Shown: positions 1 to 12,200 of the stretch, piece by piece | How positions within the stretch are numbered: the stretch's first letter is position 1 | Layout of the letters: every line of letters begins with the position of its first letter | Position numbers and translations under genes: made by a program | The notes under the pieces: model-generated | What the model was told of the DNA's origin: nothing | Databases searched by the model: none | The model's input: the letters and a program-made list of their open reading frames with translations, nothing else | NCBI RefSeq assembly: GCF_032118995.1 | Contig: NC_092649.1 | Coordinates: 19,467,832 to 19,531,831, forward strand | DNA length: 64,000 bases | Direction: 5' to 3' | From: Asterias amurensis | Taxonomy: Eukaryota; Echinodermata; Asteroidea; Forcipulatida; Asteriidae

Positions 1-1640
1 ATCGCTCCTTCGTGGCTGTACCTATTTAGTGTCCATTTGGGGGTGACATTATTTCTGGTTTTATATTTGATTTTTTAAGACAATTTTTATCAAGGATGAC
101 TATAATGAGGGGTGGCTATAGAGTGGTAGCGCCCTCTAGTGGTAACCAAAGGAAACTTTTAAATTGCTCTGAATGTAAACAACATCATAAAGTAGTTGCA
201 ATTAAATGTTTATTTTGAGGCATGATTATGAGGGTCCTCTAGTTTTGCTCAAAAAATTATTGCTACTTTAACCTCCACAGCAAGTAACTAATGTAAGAGA
301 AATTTATTTATAATGGGCCTTATATTTGTGAAATATTTGCTTTTGTCTAATTTACTGTCATTTCCAATGTTAAACTACCTGTTATGTTTTGTAGTCTTAA
401 TACCTACTTTTACTCATTAAACACATTTTATGTTTTGGGTAAACCATTATTCAACATACACCAGTGTACATTTCTTCATTATCTAGCCCTCTCCTGGCTC
501 ATGATAAGGTTAAAGGGTGCATCTCATTATTCCATCCTAAGGTTTATATTTATAACGTCCTAGGGAATTTGTTTAAAGTAATGATTTAGCCCAGTGGCTA
601 GCTCACAGCTCCCGGAAAACATGAGGTGTGATGTCGGGGCTAAAACCCTGTGGGACCCCTTTTTACCAGAAAAAGAGACTTATTGGTAGATACGAGATCA
701 CGTGGCCATAAACATAATTTGTTATGCAATATAAACACGGTGAGAAATATTTAAACATACGCATGATGTGCAAGCTTACACTCATTTCTGCATAATATTA
801 GGCCTGCATACACACAACCACTGCGCGTCACATGCAGTTTGACCTTTTGCAAAATGGAGCTCAAGGACAATATTACACTTTTCATTGCAAATTATGTAAT
901 TTTCCTAAGGTTGATGTTTGTATGCTTCAAGAGCCCACTTTTTGATGTTAGTGTTAAAAAAGGCAACGAACCCATAGGGTTTTCACATACCTCTGTGCTT
1001 GCTTGCTTACTTGCTTGCAAAGTCGAGTGATGTCCTCGAATCAAAATGGTTCCCCATGCCTTTGTGTCCCCCATTGCCGACTTGAAATCTGCGGATTCCA
1101 GTCCAGTGTACATTTTAAAAATGTCAGTGTAAGTTTGTTCAGGTCACCTCCATTATAAACTTCGAACATTGGCGATTGGTGATCATTGGGCTGTTGATAG
1201 GAAGTTGCGGTCTCAGGTCTACTTCCGTGGCAGGTTGATATCATCTTCAGAAGGAATCCCTTTAATATAAAACAAGTGAAATTTTCGGTTTATAATGGTA
1301 ACTGTTAAATGTTACCTTTAAAATGGTTATTTAGTTTTCTCAGGTCCTCAAATATTAAAGATACACCAAGAGATAAACCAAGAGAGTACTGGCCTTTGAC
1401 AATAACCAATAGTGTCCAGTGCCTTCAATTTCCCCACTGTGAGATAATAAAGTTCTTGTCTTATCTTAAAATATATCTTCGCTGCATAATTTTTGTAGAG
1501 CATATGATAAATTTGTCTTTTCTATAACTAAACAAAACGGTGTCGCATCAATATTATAGAAAGTTGCAATCCTTTAGTTTAAGGTGATCCCTCTGCCACT
1601 TCCTTTTAATGTCTATTAAACTTGGGTGTGATCCCTGGCT
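1..1640. other. no gene seen, AT-rich intergenic sequence
   Basis: Only short open frames without splice or codon support are present. At 1400-1430 there is a fragment resembling the end of the TTAA MITE family found at 31.7 kb (it contains CAATAGTGTCCAGTGCCTT). I see no promoter, RNA gene or other structure here. Confidence 0.5.
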
Positions 1641-1660
1641 ACACGGCCGGCTACGGGGCC

Positions 1661-1730
1661 AGATAAGGTTACACAGCATCTTTGCTGGCACACTAATCCA
1701 GAGGTCGCAGGTTCAAGTCCCACTCTCGTA
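1661..1730 (+). repeat. tRNA-like SINE fragment
   Basis: The stretch ends in a B-box-like GGTTCAAGTCCC followed by CACTCTCGTA, which is typical of tRNA-derived SINE heads. No intact cloverleaf is evident, so it is not called as a tRNA. Confidence 0.45.
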
Positions 1731-2035
1731 AATTTGTCTTTGTTCAACCCAAAATTATTTAACATTTACCCAGTCACTTTCCCTTGAAGTTTATAACCTG
1801 ATACACAATTATCTTTACAAACTCATTTTTTTAATTGCAATTATTTTTGTTGTTTTGAAAATGGCATTTAAGAATTGGTATGGAGTTAATCAAAGACCCT
1901 GTTGACTCACCTTCTGACCTCGTTTGGCTGCTTGAAGCTTCCACTGAAATAACAAAACAAAACAAACATGAGTACATCGACAATCAAACAAATATTGAAC
2001 ATAGAAATATTGGACACAGAAATATTTGTAGGGAG

Positions 2036-2120
2036 TGTTGTGGCTGAGTGGTCTATAGTGTGTACAGCACATTAAAGTTCTGTCGTTCAGAGAGTGGGTT
2101 CGAATCCTGGCCCGGGTTGT
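2036..2120 (+). repeat. tRNA-Leu-like SINE head
   Basis: The A box (TGGCTGAGTGGTC) and B box (GGGTTCGAATCCTGG) are spaced as in a class II tRNA head. Related heads occur reversed at 48.0, 49.8, 52.9 and 55.2 kb, so this is a dispersed SINE and not a tRNA gene. Confidence 0.6.
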
Positions 2121-2391
2121 GTTCTTGAACAAGGTTCCGTCATTTGGTTCCCCTTCAATTTTTCAATACATCCTTATTTCAGACCCATCGGAACCTCCTA
2201 AAAGTAACAATTCAGAAGGTATACAAAAAATGTACATCACCAGAACATTACTTACTACACAAACATGGACTCTCACTTCTCCCTTTGACCATCCGCTTAA
2301 ATTCTTTCTCAGAGGCTTGCATATATCATAGGAGAGTGCTCGTGGGGGCCAGCGGAGCTCCGTCCCCCACGGCCCTGCACGAAAGACGCGG

Positions 2392-2700
2392 TCCACAATT
2401 TCATAAAGTTGTTTGTGTTTTTTAGGCGAAAGTGTATTTGCCGAATAAACAAAAGAAGGGGGGCACCAGTTACGACAAGGTTAACTAATGGTATGTTGTC
2501 TGGTAACCTGTTTTTTGTTTGCTAAGCATAATTTATTTCCCCATGCTTACCGATTTTTTTTCGCTTACACTTTTAGAGGCTTTATGAAAGCACAAAAACT
2601 TGCTAAACAAAGAAATTTACAAAATAATCTTGCTAAGCAAAACAAGCTTACCAGCCAGAATACCATACCGTACTATTGCTGGGACTGGTACCCCACTTAT
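2392..2700. repeat. dispersed 'CCAATTTCATAAAG' repeat copy
   Basis: It begins with CACAATTTCATAAAGTTG and contains TTGCTAAGCA-type words. Copies near 25.0, 39.5-39.9, 55.6 and 63.1 kb share both features. This copy is degenerate and its ends are uncertain. Confidence 0.4.
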
Positions 2701-3059
2701 TTCTTGCTAACACTAAAACAAATAATTATTTTGTTATCAAGAGGTAATTTCTCCTTACCCCTTGTACAAAAACATTGCTCGCTACCGTCCAGAAATGTAC
2801 AGGATGTGTTAGTTACCAGATAGGTTTCATTGATTGACTTTTAAATTCTCCATACCCTAAGACAAAACCATCTGCTGTATTCTTTTGTGTCTTCCATTTT
2901 TCTTCAAGGGATATTGTTTTCCTATTACACAATCCATAGCCAGCTAGATGGCTAAACCACTGGTGATTATGTTATTAATTAAAAAAGTGCAGTACATGCG
3001 AGTAGACATAACTGATCAACCCCATTCAAATTAAATAGAATCGTCCTTTAATAGCTCCG

Positions 3060-3221
3060 CCCATTTTTTGCCCATACTTGGAGATGTTTTGCAAAGGAGA
3101 AGTTTTTGGCTTTTGTTATGCAAATGAGCACGGATGGCGTGACCAACAAGCCAGGGGCTGGCTTTTTTACTTTTCAGCTTTGTCTTGCCGTGCGTGAAAC
3201 TTGAACTTTGAAGAAGAACCA
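3060..3221 (+). promoter_or_regulatory. octamer-containing promoter block of unit A
   Basis: At 3110-3128 lies CTTTTGTTATGCAAATGAG, which contains the octamer ATGCAAAT. GGCGTGACC follows it. The same 19-bp block, in the same orientation relative to its gene, precedes unit B at 38910-38928. The CTCATTTGCAT core is known from sea urchin H2B/H1 histone promoters and other octamer-driven genes. No convincing TATA box lies next to the start. Promoter function is inferred from this conservation between two paralogous units. Confidence 0.5.
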
Positions 3222-3283
3222 ATGGCTGACATCGAAAAGTCTCCCGACTTTGGTCAAAAAATTTGTTTTTTTATCGCAATGCC
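3222..3283 (+). CDS. unit A exon 1 (start codon)
   Basis: The ATG sits in a good context (accATGG) about 95 bp downstream of the octamer. The exon encodes MADIEKSPDFGQKICFFIAM plus two bases and ends at a consensus donor (GCC|GTGAGT). Unit B has a clearly related start (ATGGACGACAC...). That supports the choice of this ATG. Confidence 0.45.
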
Positions 3284-6200
3284 GTGAGTAAACTACTGAA
3301 AAAGAGTCATGGTAAGTTCAGAATTTCGTTGTCTTAAGAACTACGGTGTTGAAAATGTATTTTTATTTGCAAAACTTGAAGGAGTTTGGGGTGTTTTCTT
3401 CCATAAAAGCGACATGTATGACGCATGTCGTGTATGTGTTTCTGTGTTGTTCAGTCCAGAGGCAGACGACATTTTATTAAAAATTGCAGGTGCAAATTAC
3501 CAACCAAGAATTCTTTTGTTTCATGTTCGTTTTTTTTTAAGAAAAGACTGTAAAAGAAAGATAGGCCTACAACTAATCAAGTCTTGCGCGGTTGCCGTAC
3601 TAAACGTTTTTAAATTTGTATGAAAAAAATGTAAGGTCCACGGTGTCATAAAAATCAAAATTTAATATTTTCCTTCGTCATGAACTGAGTGATGAGTGAA
3701 GCAACAAAATGATGGGTTCCTAGGACTCGCTAGCCCCACTTGTGTGGCCAAGGCTAGCTGACTTCCCTGGCCACACAAATGGGGCTAAGAACTCGCCAAA
3801 TAGTGCCCTTTCCATTCAGCTTAGACTTTTGCTTTACAACAACCCTTTTGTAGTAGTAATTAGAGTCGCTTTTTTACATGATACATTTTCCCCACAGTCT
3901 TCTAAAAAAGCAAAGTTCTTTAGCACAACAATTAGCATGACGAGTTGAACTTGCAACACAGTACATGGGCATGGGGAGCAATGAATACTCGTCCATTCCC
4001 CCCACAAGCAAAGCCACCCACTACAAAGTTCCCCCTATAGGAAAGTCGCCCCCTCGTGTACAAACACAGACATAATGATACCTATAGCAAACAGCAGGGG
4101 GCGCTAAACTAAAATTAAAAATTTTGATTAAATCATGGGCGGAAATTACTCCTAGAACTATTTCGGTTTCGGTCCGCTATTGTCTCCCATAAACCTCGTA
4201 GGTTTATATCTCTCACGACAATAACAATACTGGTTCATTGAATTTTGGCAACACAAATCTCTCTTTCTTTTTTTCTTTTTTTTTCTCGCCAAAATTAGAC
4301 TCCATGTGTCCTTTGAACTCTCAATGGCCCTGTGGGCAACAGAAAATTAACTCCGCAATCTCAAAAATTGCTAAAAATGATAAATTCTCACCGTAATTCA
4401 GTCCCCAACTTCTCCGTTTTACCACTACATTTCAAATGCTGATTGTCCCTGACCTGCAAGTATTTTTTTCCCAGGACAAATATGGATAATTATCAGCACA
4501 CGTTTGCCTAGAAAGAAAAAATACCTGATCTGTGCTTTGTGTACAAAACATATGGACACGCATCTGGGAACGGATTAGTTGGGGACTGAATTACCGTAAG
4601 AATTTATCATTTTATAAACCTATGAGGTTACGGGAGACAATAGTGGAACGAAACCGAAATAGTTCCATGAGTAGGCAGAAGTAAACTTTTCAAGTATGCT
4701 CTGTGATCAAATGCACAGCAAATAATTGCGTAGCACGTTAATTCATAGGCAGTGCGCATCATCAGCACCCACAGAAACATGCTATGACGCGCACATTAGA
4801 TGGAAAGTGTGTGACAAACAATTTTTTTGTAGATACGCCTGCTGTGGTAATTCTTTCAATTTTTTTTATTTTTGAGAAATTTCAGAAAAAAAGAGAAGAA
4901 ACAACAGCGTGAGAAAAGATATGTTGTTTATTTAACATTGTTTTCTTCTGTGGTCATCTTGCCATCGCCCATTGCTTAACACACATGTTTCCACTGGCAA
5001 TTTCATGGATTTTCCCCATGGTTTTGGAGTACAGTCAAGTGCTGTCAAAATGACGGTATCAAGACGTTGATTTGGATAGGCAGTGTCGATCTATAGACCT
5101 TTCAATTGCAACGCCAACCTGAGTGTTTGCCAACCGAGGTTGGAAATCTATTGAAAGCCACAAATGCAAATCAAAAGACAAATAGCCATAGATTGTAGAA
5201 ATGTTACACAATATTTAAAAATATGTTACTTTTTTGGCAACAAATCAACAAATCATAAGAGATATTACAGCTCACAAGTCATCACCGAAAATTTTCAATT
5301 TTGTTACAATTTCTTTTGACACATTGATTGTTTTGCTAACACTCGGCCAGCCATGCCAACCTACGCACTATGTTTAACAATGGAAAGGGCTATATTATAT
5401 GTCTGTGGGTATGGGGGTGTTCATTGGTGACTTGCGCCCTCTTTTGGCTAAAATATTGTTTATCGTTTGGTTTTGTGAAGTTGAAATTTTATTTTTTGTT
5501 AGGAAAAAGTACCAGTTTTCTAATGCATATCATTGTTTTTTGGCTGAACTTGGGTCCAAGTCAGCAATTATTTTTGAATTCATACTAAATTTCTACAAAC
5601 ATTGTTATTAAACATCTTGGATACAGTAATGATAACAAAACCAAAGAAGATGCCAAACTCGAACCCACTGTCTGGCAGATCTTGACATAGCAGCACTGAG
5701 TGAACCTGCGCAAAAAAAACCCCAGATTTTTGGAAACAATAACTTTTTGCGAAGTGCGATGCTTTGCAGAATGGCCTCTTGAAAGGGAGGCTTGTAAAGC
5801 CAGGCATTCATGTAATGTTTTGGGTGGCAAACAAGAGGTTTTTTTTATTATTAGAATTTGTTTATTAATTTTTTTTTTTTTTTTGGTGGGGGGAGATTAT
5901 GAAAGAAAAATATATCGGACATTTTTGAGCAAATTGATTTTTTTTGTTTTTCCCATTCTTTTTTTGATTTTAGGGTCCAGACACTTTAAGGTTTGGGTAT
6001 TGTGTGTATACACCCAAACCAAACAGTACACTCTTATCACATCCGCCATACCTCAAAAAGGCTCATGGCGAGCTGCCTATTGCTCGATAGAGAAACAATA
6101 AATAATACTAGAAAAACATTCATTTGATAAAAAATGTTCAAAGAGATGTAAAAATTATGTAGTTGACGAAAGAGGCTCAGGTTAACAGGGCACTGATTAC

Positions 6201-9200
6201 GATGAAACATAGGTGTTTATTAAATCATAATAATAAAACGATTCATACACATAGCTCTCAGCAACTCTAGTTCATGTATGTCACCAAAGGCATGATTTTA
6301 CCAGAGTAGATGCATCTAGTTACATGACGTGAACTTTACAGGAATCTTGAAAAATGCATGTTCGTCAAAAACATTAGTTTAACTGTTAGCTATCTCCCAC
6401 ATTAAGAAACATGAAACAGTTAAATGTTATACGCGTTCATGAACACATACATGAACTTTAATGCCACAAAACAACTATTTAGAACATTATCTTTGGTAGT
6501 GGATAAATCAGCTTTGCAAACCTACAAATTGCCTCTCCATACCAGTATAACACCAATACGGATTTTAGAATTAATTACTTTTTGTACCTGTATTTCAGAT
6601 GGAACATTTTATCTTAACATTTCATCTTACTCAAGTTAATGTTTTCCACTCATTAAACACCAGCATGAGAGCCCACATTTTCATAAACTGAACATTCCAA
6701 GACAAGCATATAGATGCACACACTCTCAGCCAGCATGACTTACCTCTTTACCCTCTGAAATTGAACTGAATGAGACATCAACCCACCTAAAAGCTTCTTT
6801 TCCCCTTACAATGTCACCTAAATCCTTCCTTTTTGTCAAACAGAGAAACTAAAGCCTTTTTACAATTGGAATTGAATTAGACCCACTACATTGTTCCATA
6901 GGAAAGCCACACTTGCATTGATTCAATTCAGTGCACATCACACACATTCATTGAACTAGTCAGTGGTATGTATACACATGTACCAGAAAGCATTTTACTA
7001 ATGATTGTAAAGCTGTTTGTTCCATCTCCACACAAAAAATGCTCTTCTGAAAAATACCCTGTATTCCATCTCCACAAAAAAATTGTCCTCTGAAAAACCT
7101 TGCATTGTTCATATTGGGTGTACCTAAAAAATATAGTTGCAATGGTAAACCTGATTTATCAAGTTTCAAATCCTACTCAACCAACCTGATTTATGTTGAC
7201 ATTAATATTAAATATCCCATTTATAAGCATTCTTATTTTAAGCTTGTTGTAAACCATAAAGATTACTCGAAGGAAGCTGTTTAATACATACAATTTCCAT
7301 CTGCACTCTGTGGATCAAACCACATTTTGCTGCAAGTACCTAGACCAGATTTCTTAAAGGGGGGCTCTGTTTTTATGGGGGTTTGCGGCGTTTAGGAATA
7401 AAAGCTAGTGGTAACCCATCCAAATTAATAGATGTTAAATTTGCATCGGGGATAAAGAATATTAATTTTTTTTTTTTTTTACCCATATACACCAATGTGT
7501 GTAGTACTGTATACTCAGTACTTTCCCGTGTCCTGTGAAAAAAATCACAGGCATTTTACTCGGGTGGGATTCGAACCCACGACCTTTGCAATTCTAGAGC
7601 AGTGTCATACCAACTAGACCACCGAGATTGCCCGGTAGCTAGAGGCAGTTCGAATCCTATGTTTTAGCAGCGGGTACTACAAACAATTTAATAGATGTTA
7701 AATTTGCATCGGGGATAAAGAATATTAATTTTTGTTTTTTTTACCCATATACACCGATGTGTGTAGGTCATGGGTTCGAATCCCACCCGAGTAAAATGCC
7801 TGTGATGTTTTTCACAGGGCTCGGGAAAAGTACTGAGTATACAGTGCTACACACATCGGTGTTCATGGGTAAAAAAAACATCCAAATTAATATTCTTTAT
7901 CCCCGATGCAAATTTAACATCTTTTAAATCGTTTGCAGTACCCGCTGCTAAAACATAGGATTCGAACTGCCTCTAGCTACCGAGCAATCTCGGTGGTCTA
8001 GTTGGTAAGACACTGCTCTAGAATTGCAAGGGTCGTGGGTTCGAATCCCACCCGAGTAACATGCCTGTGATATTTTTCTTCACGGGACTCTGGAAAGTAC
8101 TGAGTATACAGTGCTAACACACATCGGTGTATGGGTAAAAACCAAAATTAATATTCTTTATCCCCGATGCAAGTTTAAAATCTATTAAAATTAATATTCG
8201 TTATCCCTGAAAACGTCTCTTAAATCAGGATCGATGGTAGCCTGCAGTGTTTTGGGAAAAGTATAAAGTGATGAGTAAAATATTACTCTCTATTTTTTAG
8301 TTATATTTTTATACCTGTTCTTGTTTTAAACGAAATGACTTTCATAGGGCTTGAAATGTTTGCGTTACCAACAAGGTGTGTTTGTTTTGTTTGCCTGCCT
8401 GCAGCTTAAGTCTCCAAAACATCTACTTGCCAACAATGTCTGAGACCCACTACAGCCTGGCAAAAAGAACTACCTTCTCTGTAAACAGGTAAATTGAACA
8501 AATTTGTGCCTGGAGCCTTTTATTGCTGCATCTTACCACCACTACTTTTAATGACTTTGACCAATAATTTTTTAGGGTCACATTGTAAACAAAAAATTAA
8601 GGTCTGCTGTTACCATGGCAACCATTTGTTTGACCTTGGGTGAAATTATTTTTTGGGGGGTAATTTTACGAAAATTTACAAACTTTCCTCATGTTTAAAA
8701 AAAAAAGTTTTCCCAAGGAAGTGAAAGTGATTTGTCACAAGATAGTGTAAATGCATTGTGGGAATTCAAAATAGCCACCATATGAAGCGGCCATCTTTGA
8801 TTTTTTATTTTATTTCAGCAAATACTTTGAGGTTCAAACTTTCAAAGAAGCACTCCTTTACCAGCACCCACATGAATGGTCAATTAACTACCAAAGGTGC
8901 CCTTTAATGTTAAATATTTCAAACTATAAATATATGCCTCAAATCCATTACACATAGAAATGTAAATGTGGTGAGTTTGGTGAAAACAAGTCTAGAACTT
9001 TGGAAAATACAAACAGTGCCACTATGTGCCCACCCCCATCCATGTAGGTCTGAAAAGGCCCTTTCTTTAAGGTTAAGTGAAACCTGTTTGTGGGAAAGTA
9101 TCAATTTTACCCCAATCAAGCCTACAAAACTCACAATGTGAGTTAAAATGTTTTTTTCTTTTAACTGATCATAAAGGTCACACCAACACCAAAACTTCAA

Positions 9201-12200
9201 GCAAACTGTTTTAAAGGAATTTGACCTCCCTCTCCAACCACTCTTGCTCATTTTTATTGCAACAATCAAAATAATCTTGATCTGCAGAAGTTTCTCAAAA
9301 CAATTTTGTCCTGGGTTTATTGTTGCATGTTTTTTTGGATACAAATTTTGAAGTAAAAGCAATTCATTTGAAAGTAATTACTTAAATTTTCCTTATGTTT
9401 TTGTTACAGGAAGGATTGCCATCTTCAAAGATGTCTACAAGTCAACAAGTAATAATTGATTTGAGGCCAATAATCAATTTGAGGCAAATACACTTCACTT
9501 TTGTCGGAGCAGTCCTCCTGTTTCATGTTTTTCTTGTGCTTAAGAAAATCAGTTTTATAAAGGTTAACGAGCTGGAGCTCTTTTCTACCAACTTAACTAT
9601 TTCGTCTTGGGTGCAAGTTATGAGCCATTTTTTACAACCGTTAAATGCTGTGTAGTGAGGGATCACACCCAAGTTTGCGATATGCAGCCAGGGGATCACC
9701 TTCAGGATATTTGAATTTTTATTTCAAATTATTAAGTTGTAAACCACAAGGCAAACTGAGATTGATGGCAGCCTGTAGTGTTTCAGGAAAAGTGGAAAGT
9801 GATGAGCAAAATATTACTCTCTATTTTTTAGTTTTATATATACCTGTTCTTGTTACAAAATGACTTTCATGGGGCTTGAAATGTTTGTGTTAACATTAAA
9901 TTAAAAACAAGGTGTGTTTGTTTTGTTTGCCTGCCTGCAGCTTAAGTCTCCAAAACATCTACTTGCCAACAATGTCTGAGACCCACTACAGCCTGGCAAA
10001 AAGAACTACCTTCTCTGTTAACAGGTAAATTGAACAAATTTGTCCCTGGAGCCTTTTATTGCTGCATCTTACCACCACTACTTTTAATGACTTTGACCAA
10101 TAATTTTTTAGGGTCACATTGTAAACAAAAAATTAAGGTCTGCTGTTACCATGGCAACCATTTGTTTGACCTTGGGTGAAATTATTTGTTTTTTTGGGGG
10201 GGGGGGTAATTTTACAAAATTTACAAACTTTCTTCATGTTTAAAAATAAAAATTTTCCCATGGAAGTGAAATTGATTTGTCACAAGATAGTGTAAATGCA
10301 TTGTGGGAATTCAAAATAGCCACCATATGAAGCGGCCATCTTTGATTTTTTATTTTATTTCAGCAAATACTTTGAGGTTAAAACTTTCAAAGAAGCACTC
10401 CTTTACCAGCACCCACATGAGTGGTCAATTAAGTACCAAATGTGCCCTTTAATGTTAAATATTTCAAACTATAAATATATGCCTCATATCCATTACATAT
10501 AGAAATGTAATTGTGGTGAGTTTGGTGAAAACAAGTCTAGAACTTTTGTAATCTTTGAACAAATTACGTCAGAATTGTCATTGTTTTGACTTTTCACGGA
10601 GGTGAGCATAGTTAAATACTTAATTTATGCTGTTTTATGCTGTCTTAGTAGAAGTTTCATTAGGATTCAGACAAAACATTCATGTCAGTTGTCGCCCGAC
10701 GTCCGCGGATATTCGGATATTAAAGAATATCCGGTTACTTGGTCGTAATTACAGAACTATCCGGTTTATAAATAGCTATTCGCGCCCTATGCGGATATCC
10801 GGTTAAGAAAAAAAAGGCATTCGCGGTTACGGATAGGAAAACCTATTCGCCATTAACCGGATATTCGAATAATTCGCCCAGGCCTAGTACCCATATATGA
10901 TTCTAACTGCCTCTAGCTACTGGGCAGTCTTAGTGGTCTAGTTGGTACGTATGACACTGCTCTAGAATTTTACCCATATATTATGATTCTAACTGCCTCT
11001 ATCTACTGGGCAATTTTTGTGATCTAGTTGGTATGACACTGCACTAGAATTCTACCCATATGATTCTAACTGCCTCTAGCTACTGGGCAATGTCGGTGGT
11101 CTAGTTGGTAAGACACTGCTCTAGAGTTGCAAAGGTTGTGGGTTTGAATCCCAGCTTAGTATGCCTGTTATTTTGTTCACAGAGCTAGGGAAAGTACTGA
11201 TTATACAGTGTATATGGGTAAAACCAAAGTTAATATAATAAAGTTCACATCAACACTTTAAAACCTCAGACAAACCTTTTACAAAATAATAATAAATTTG
11301 AGGCAAATACACTTCACTTTTGTCGGAGCAGTCCTCCTGTTTCATGTTTTTCTTGTGCTTAAGAAAATCAGTTTTATAAAGGTTAACGAGCTGGAGCTCT
11401 TTTCTACCAACTTAACTATTTCGTCTTGGGTGCAAGTTATGAGCCATTTTTTACAACCGTTAAATGCTGTGTAGTGAGGGATCACACCCAAGTTTGCGAT
11501 ATGCAGCCAGGGGATCACCTTTAGGATATTTGAATTTTTATTTCAAATTATTAAGTTGTAAACCACAAGGCAAACTGAGATTGATGGCAGCCTGTAGTGT
11601 TTCAGGAAAAGTGGAGAGTGATGAGCAAAATATTACTCTCTATTTTTTAGTTTTATATATACCTGTTCTTGTTACAAAATGACTTTCATGGGGCTTGAAA
11701 TGTTTGTGTTAACATTAAATTAAAAACAAGGTGTGTTTGTTTTGTTTGCCTGCCTGCAGCTTAAGTCTCCAAAACATCTACTTGCCAACAATGTCTGAGA
11801 CCCACTACAGCCTGGCAAAAAGAACTACCTTCTCTGTTAACAGGTAAATTGAACAAATTTGTCCCTGGAGCCTTTTATTGCTGCATCTTACCACCACTAC
11901 TTTTAATGACTTTGACCAATAATTTTTTAGGGTCACATTGTAAACAAAAAATTAAGGTCTGCTGTTACCATGGCAACCATTTGTTTGACCTTGGGTGAAA
12001 TTATTTGTTTTTTTGGGGGGGGGGGGTAATTTTACAAAATTTACAAACTTTCTTCATGTTTAAAAATAAAAATTTTCCCATGGAAGTGAAATTGATTTGT
12101 CACAAGATAGTGTAAATGCATTGTGGGAATTCAAAATAGCCACCATATGAAGCGGCCATCTTTGATTTCTTATTTTATTTCAGCAAATACTTTGAGGTTA

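Larger units (their letters stand above)
3284..8404 (+). other. intron 1 of unit A
   Basis: About 5.1 kb with no further convincing exon. It holds the hairpin at 3732, the palindromic element at 4147-4675, T-rich tracts near 5868-5884 and the SINE cluster at 7.4-8.2 kb. An open frame at 5700-6101 has no splice or homology support. Confidence 0.35.

Noticed and set aside
3222..3283. Unit A as a beta-thymosin gene (MAD start, repeat exons)
   Set aside because: The LKKTET actin-binding motif and the LPTKE box are absent from all module exons in the consistent frame.
5700..6101. 133-codon open frame on the plus strand
   Set aside because: It crosses poly-T and poly-A tracts, is very rich in phenylalanine and lysine from low-complexity DNA, and has no splice or start support.
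7980..8060. Possible true tRNA gene
   Set aside because: A and B boxes are good, but the cloverleaf arms do not pair properly and the same sequence occurs in several SINE copies with a shared tail.
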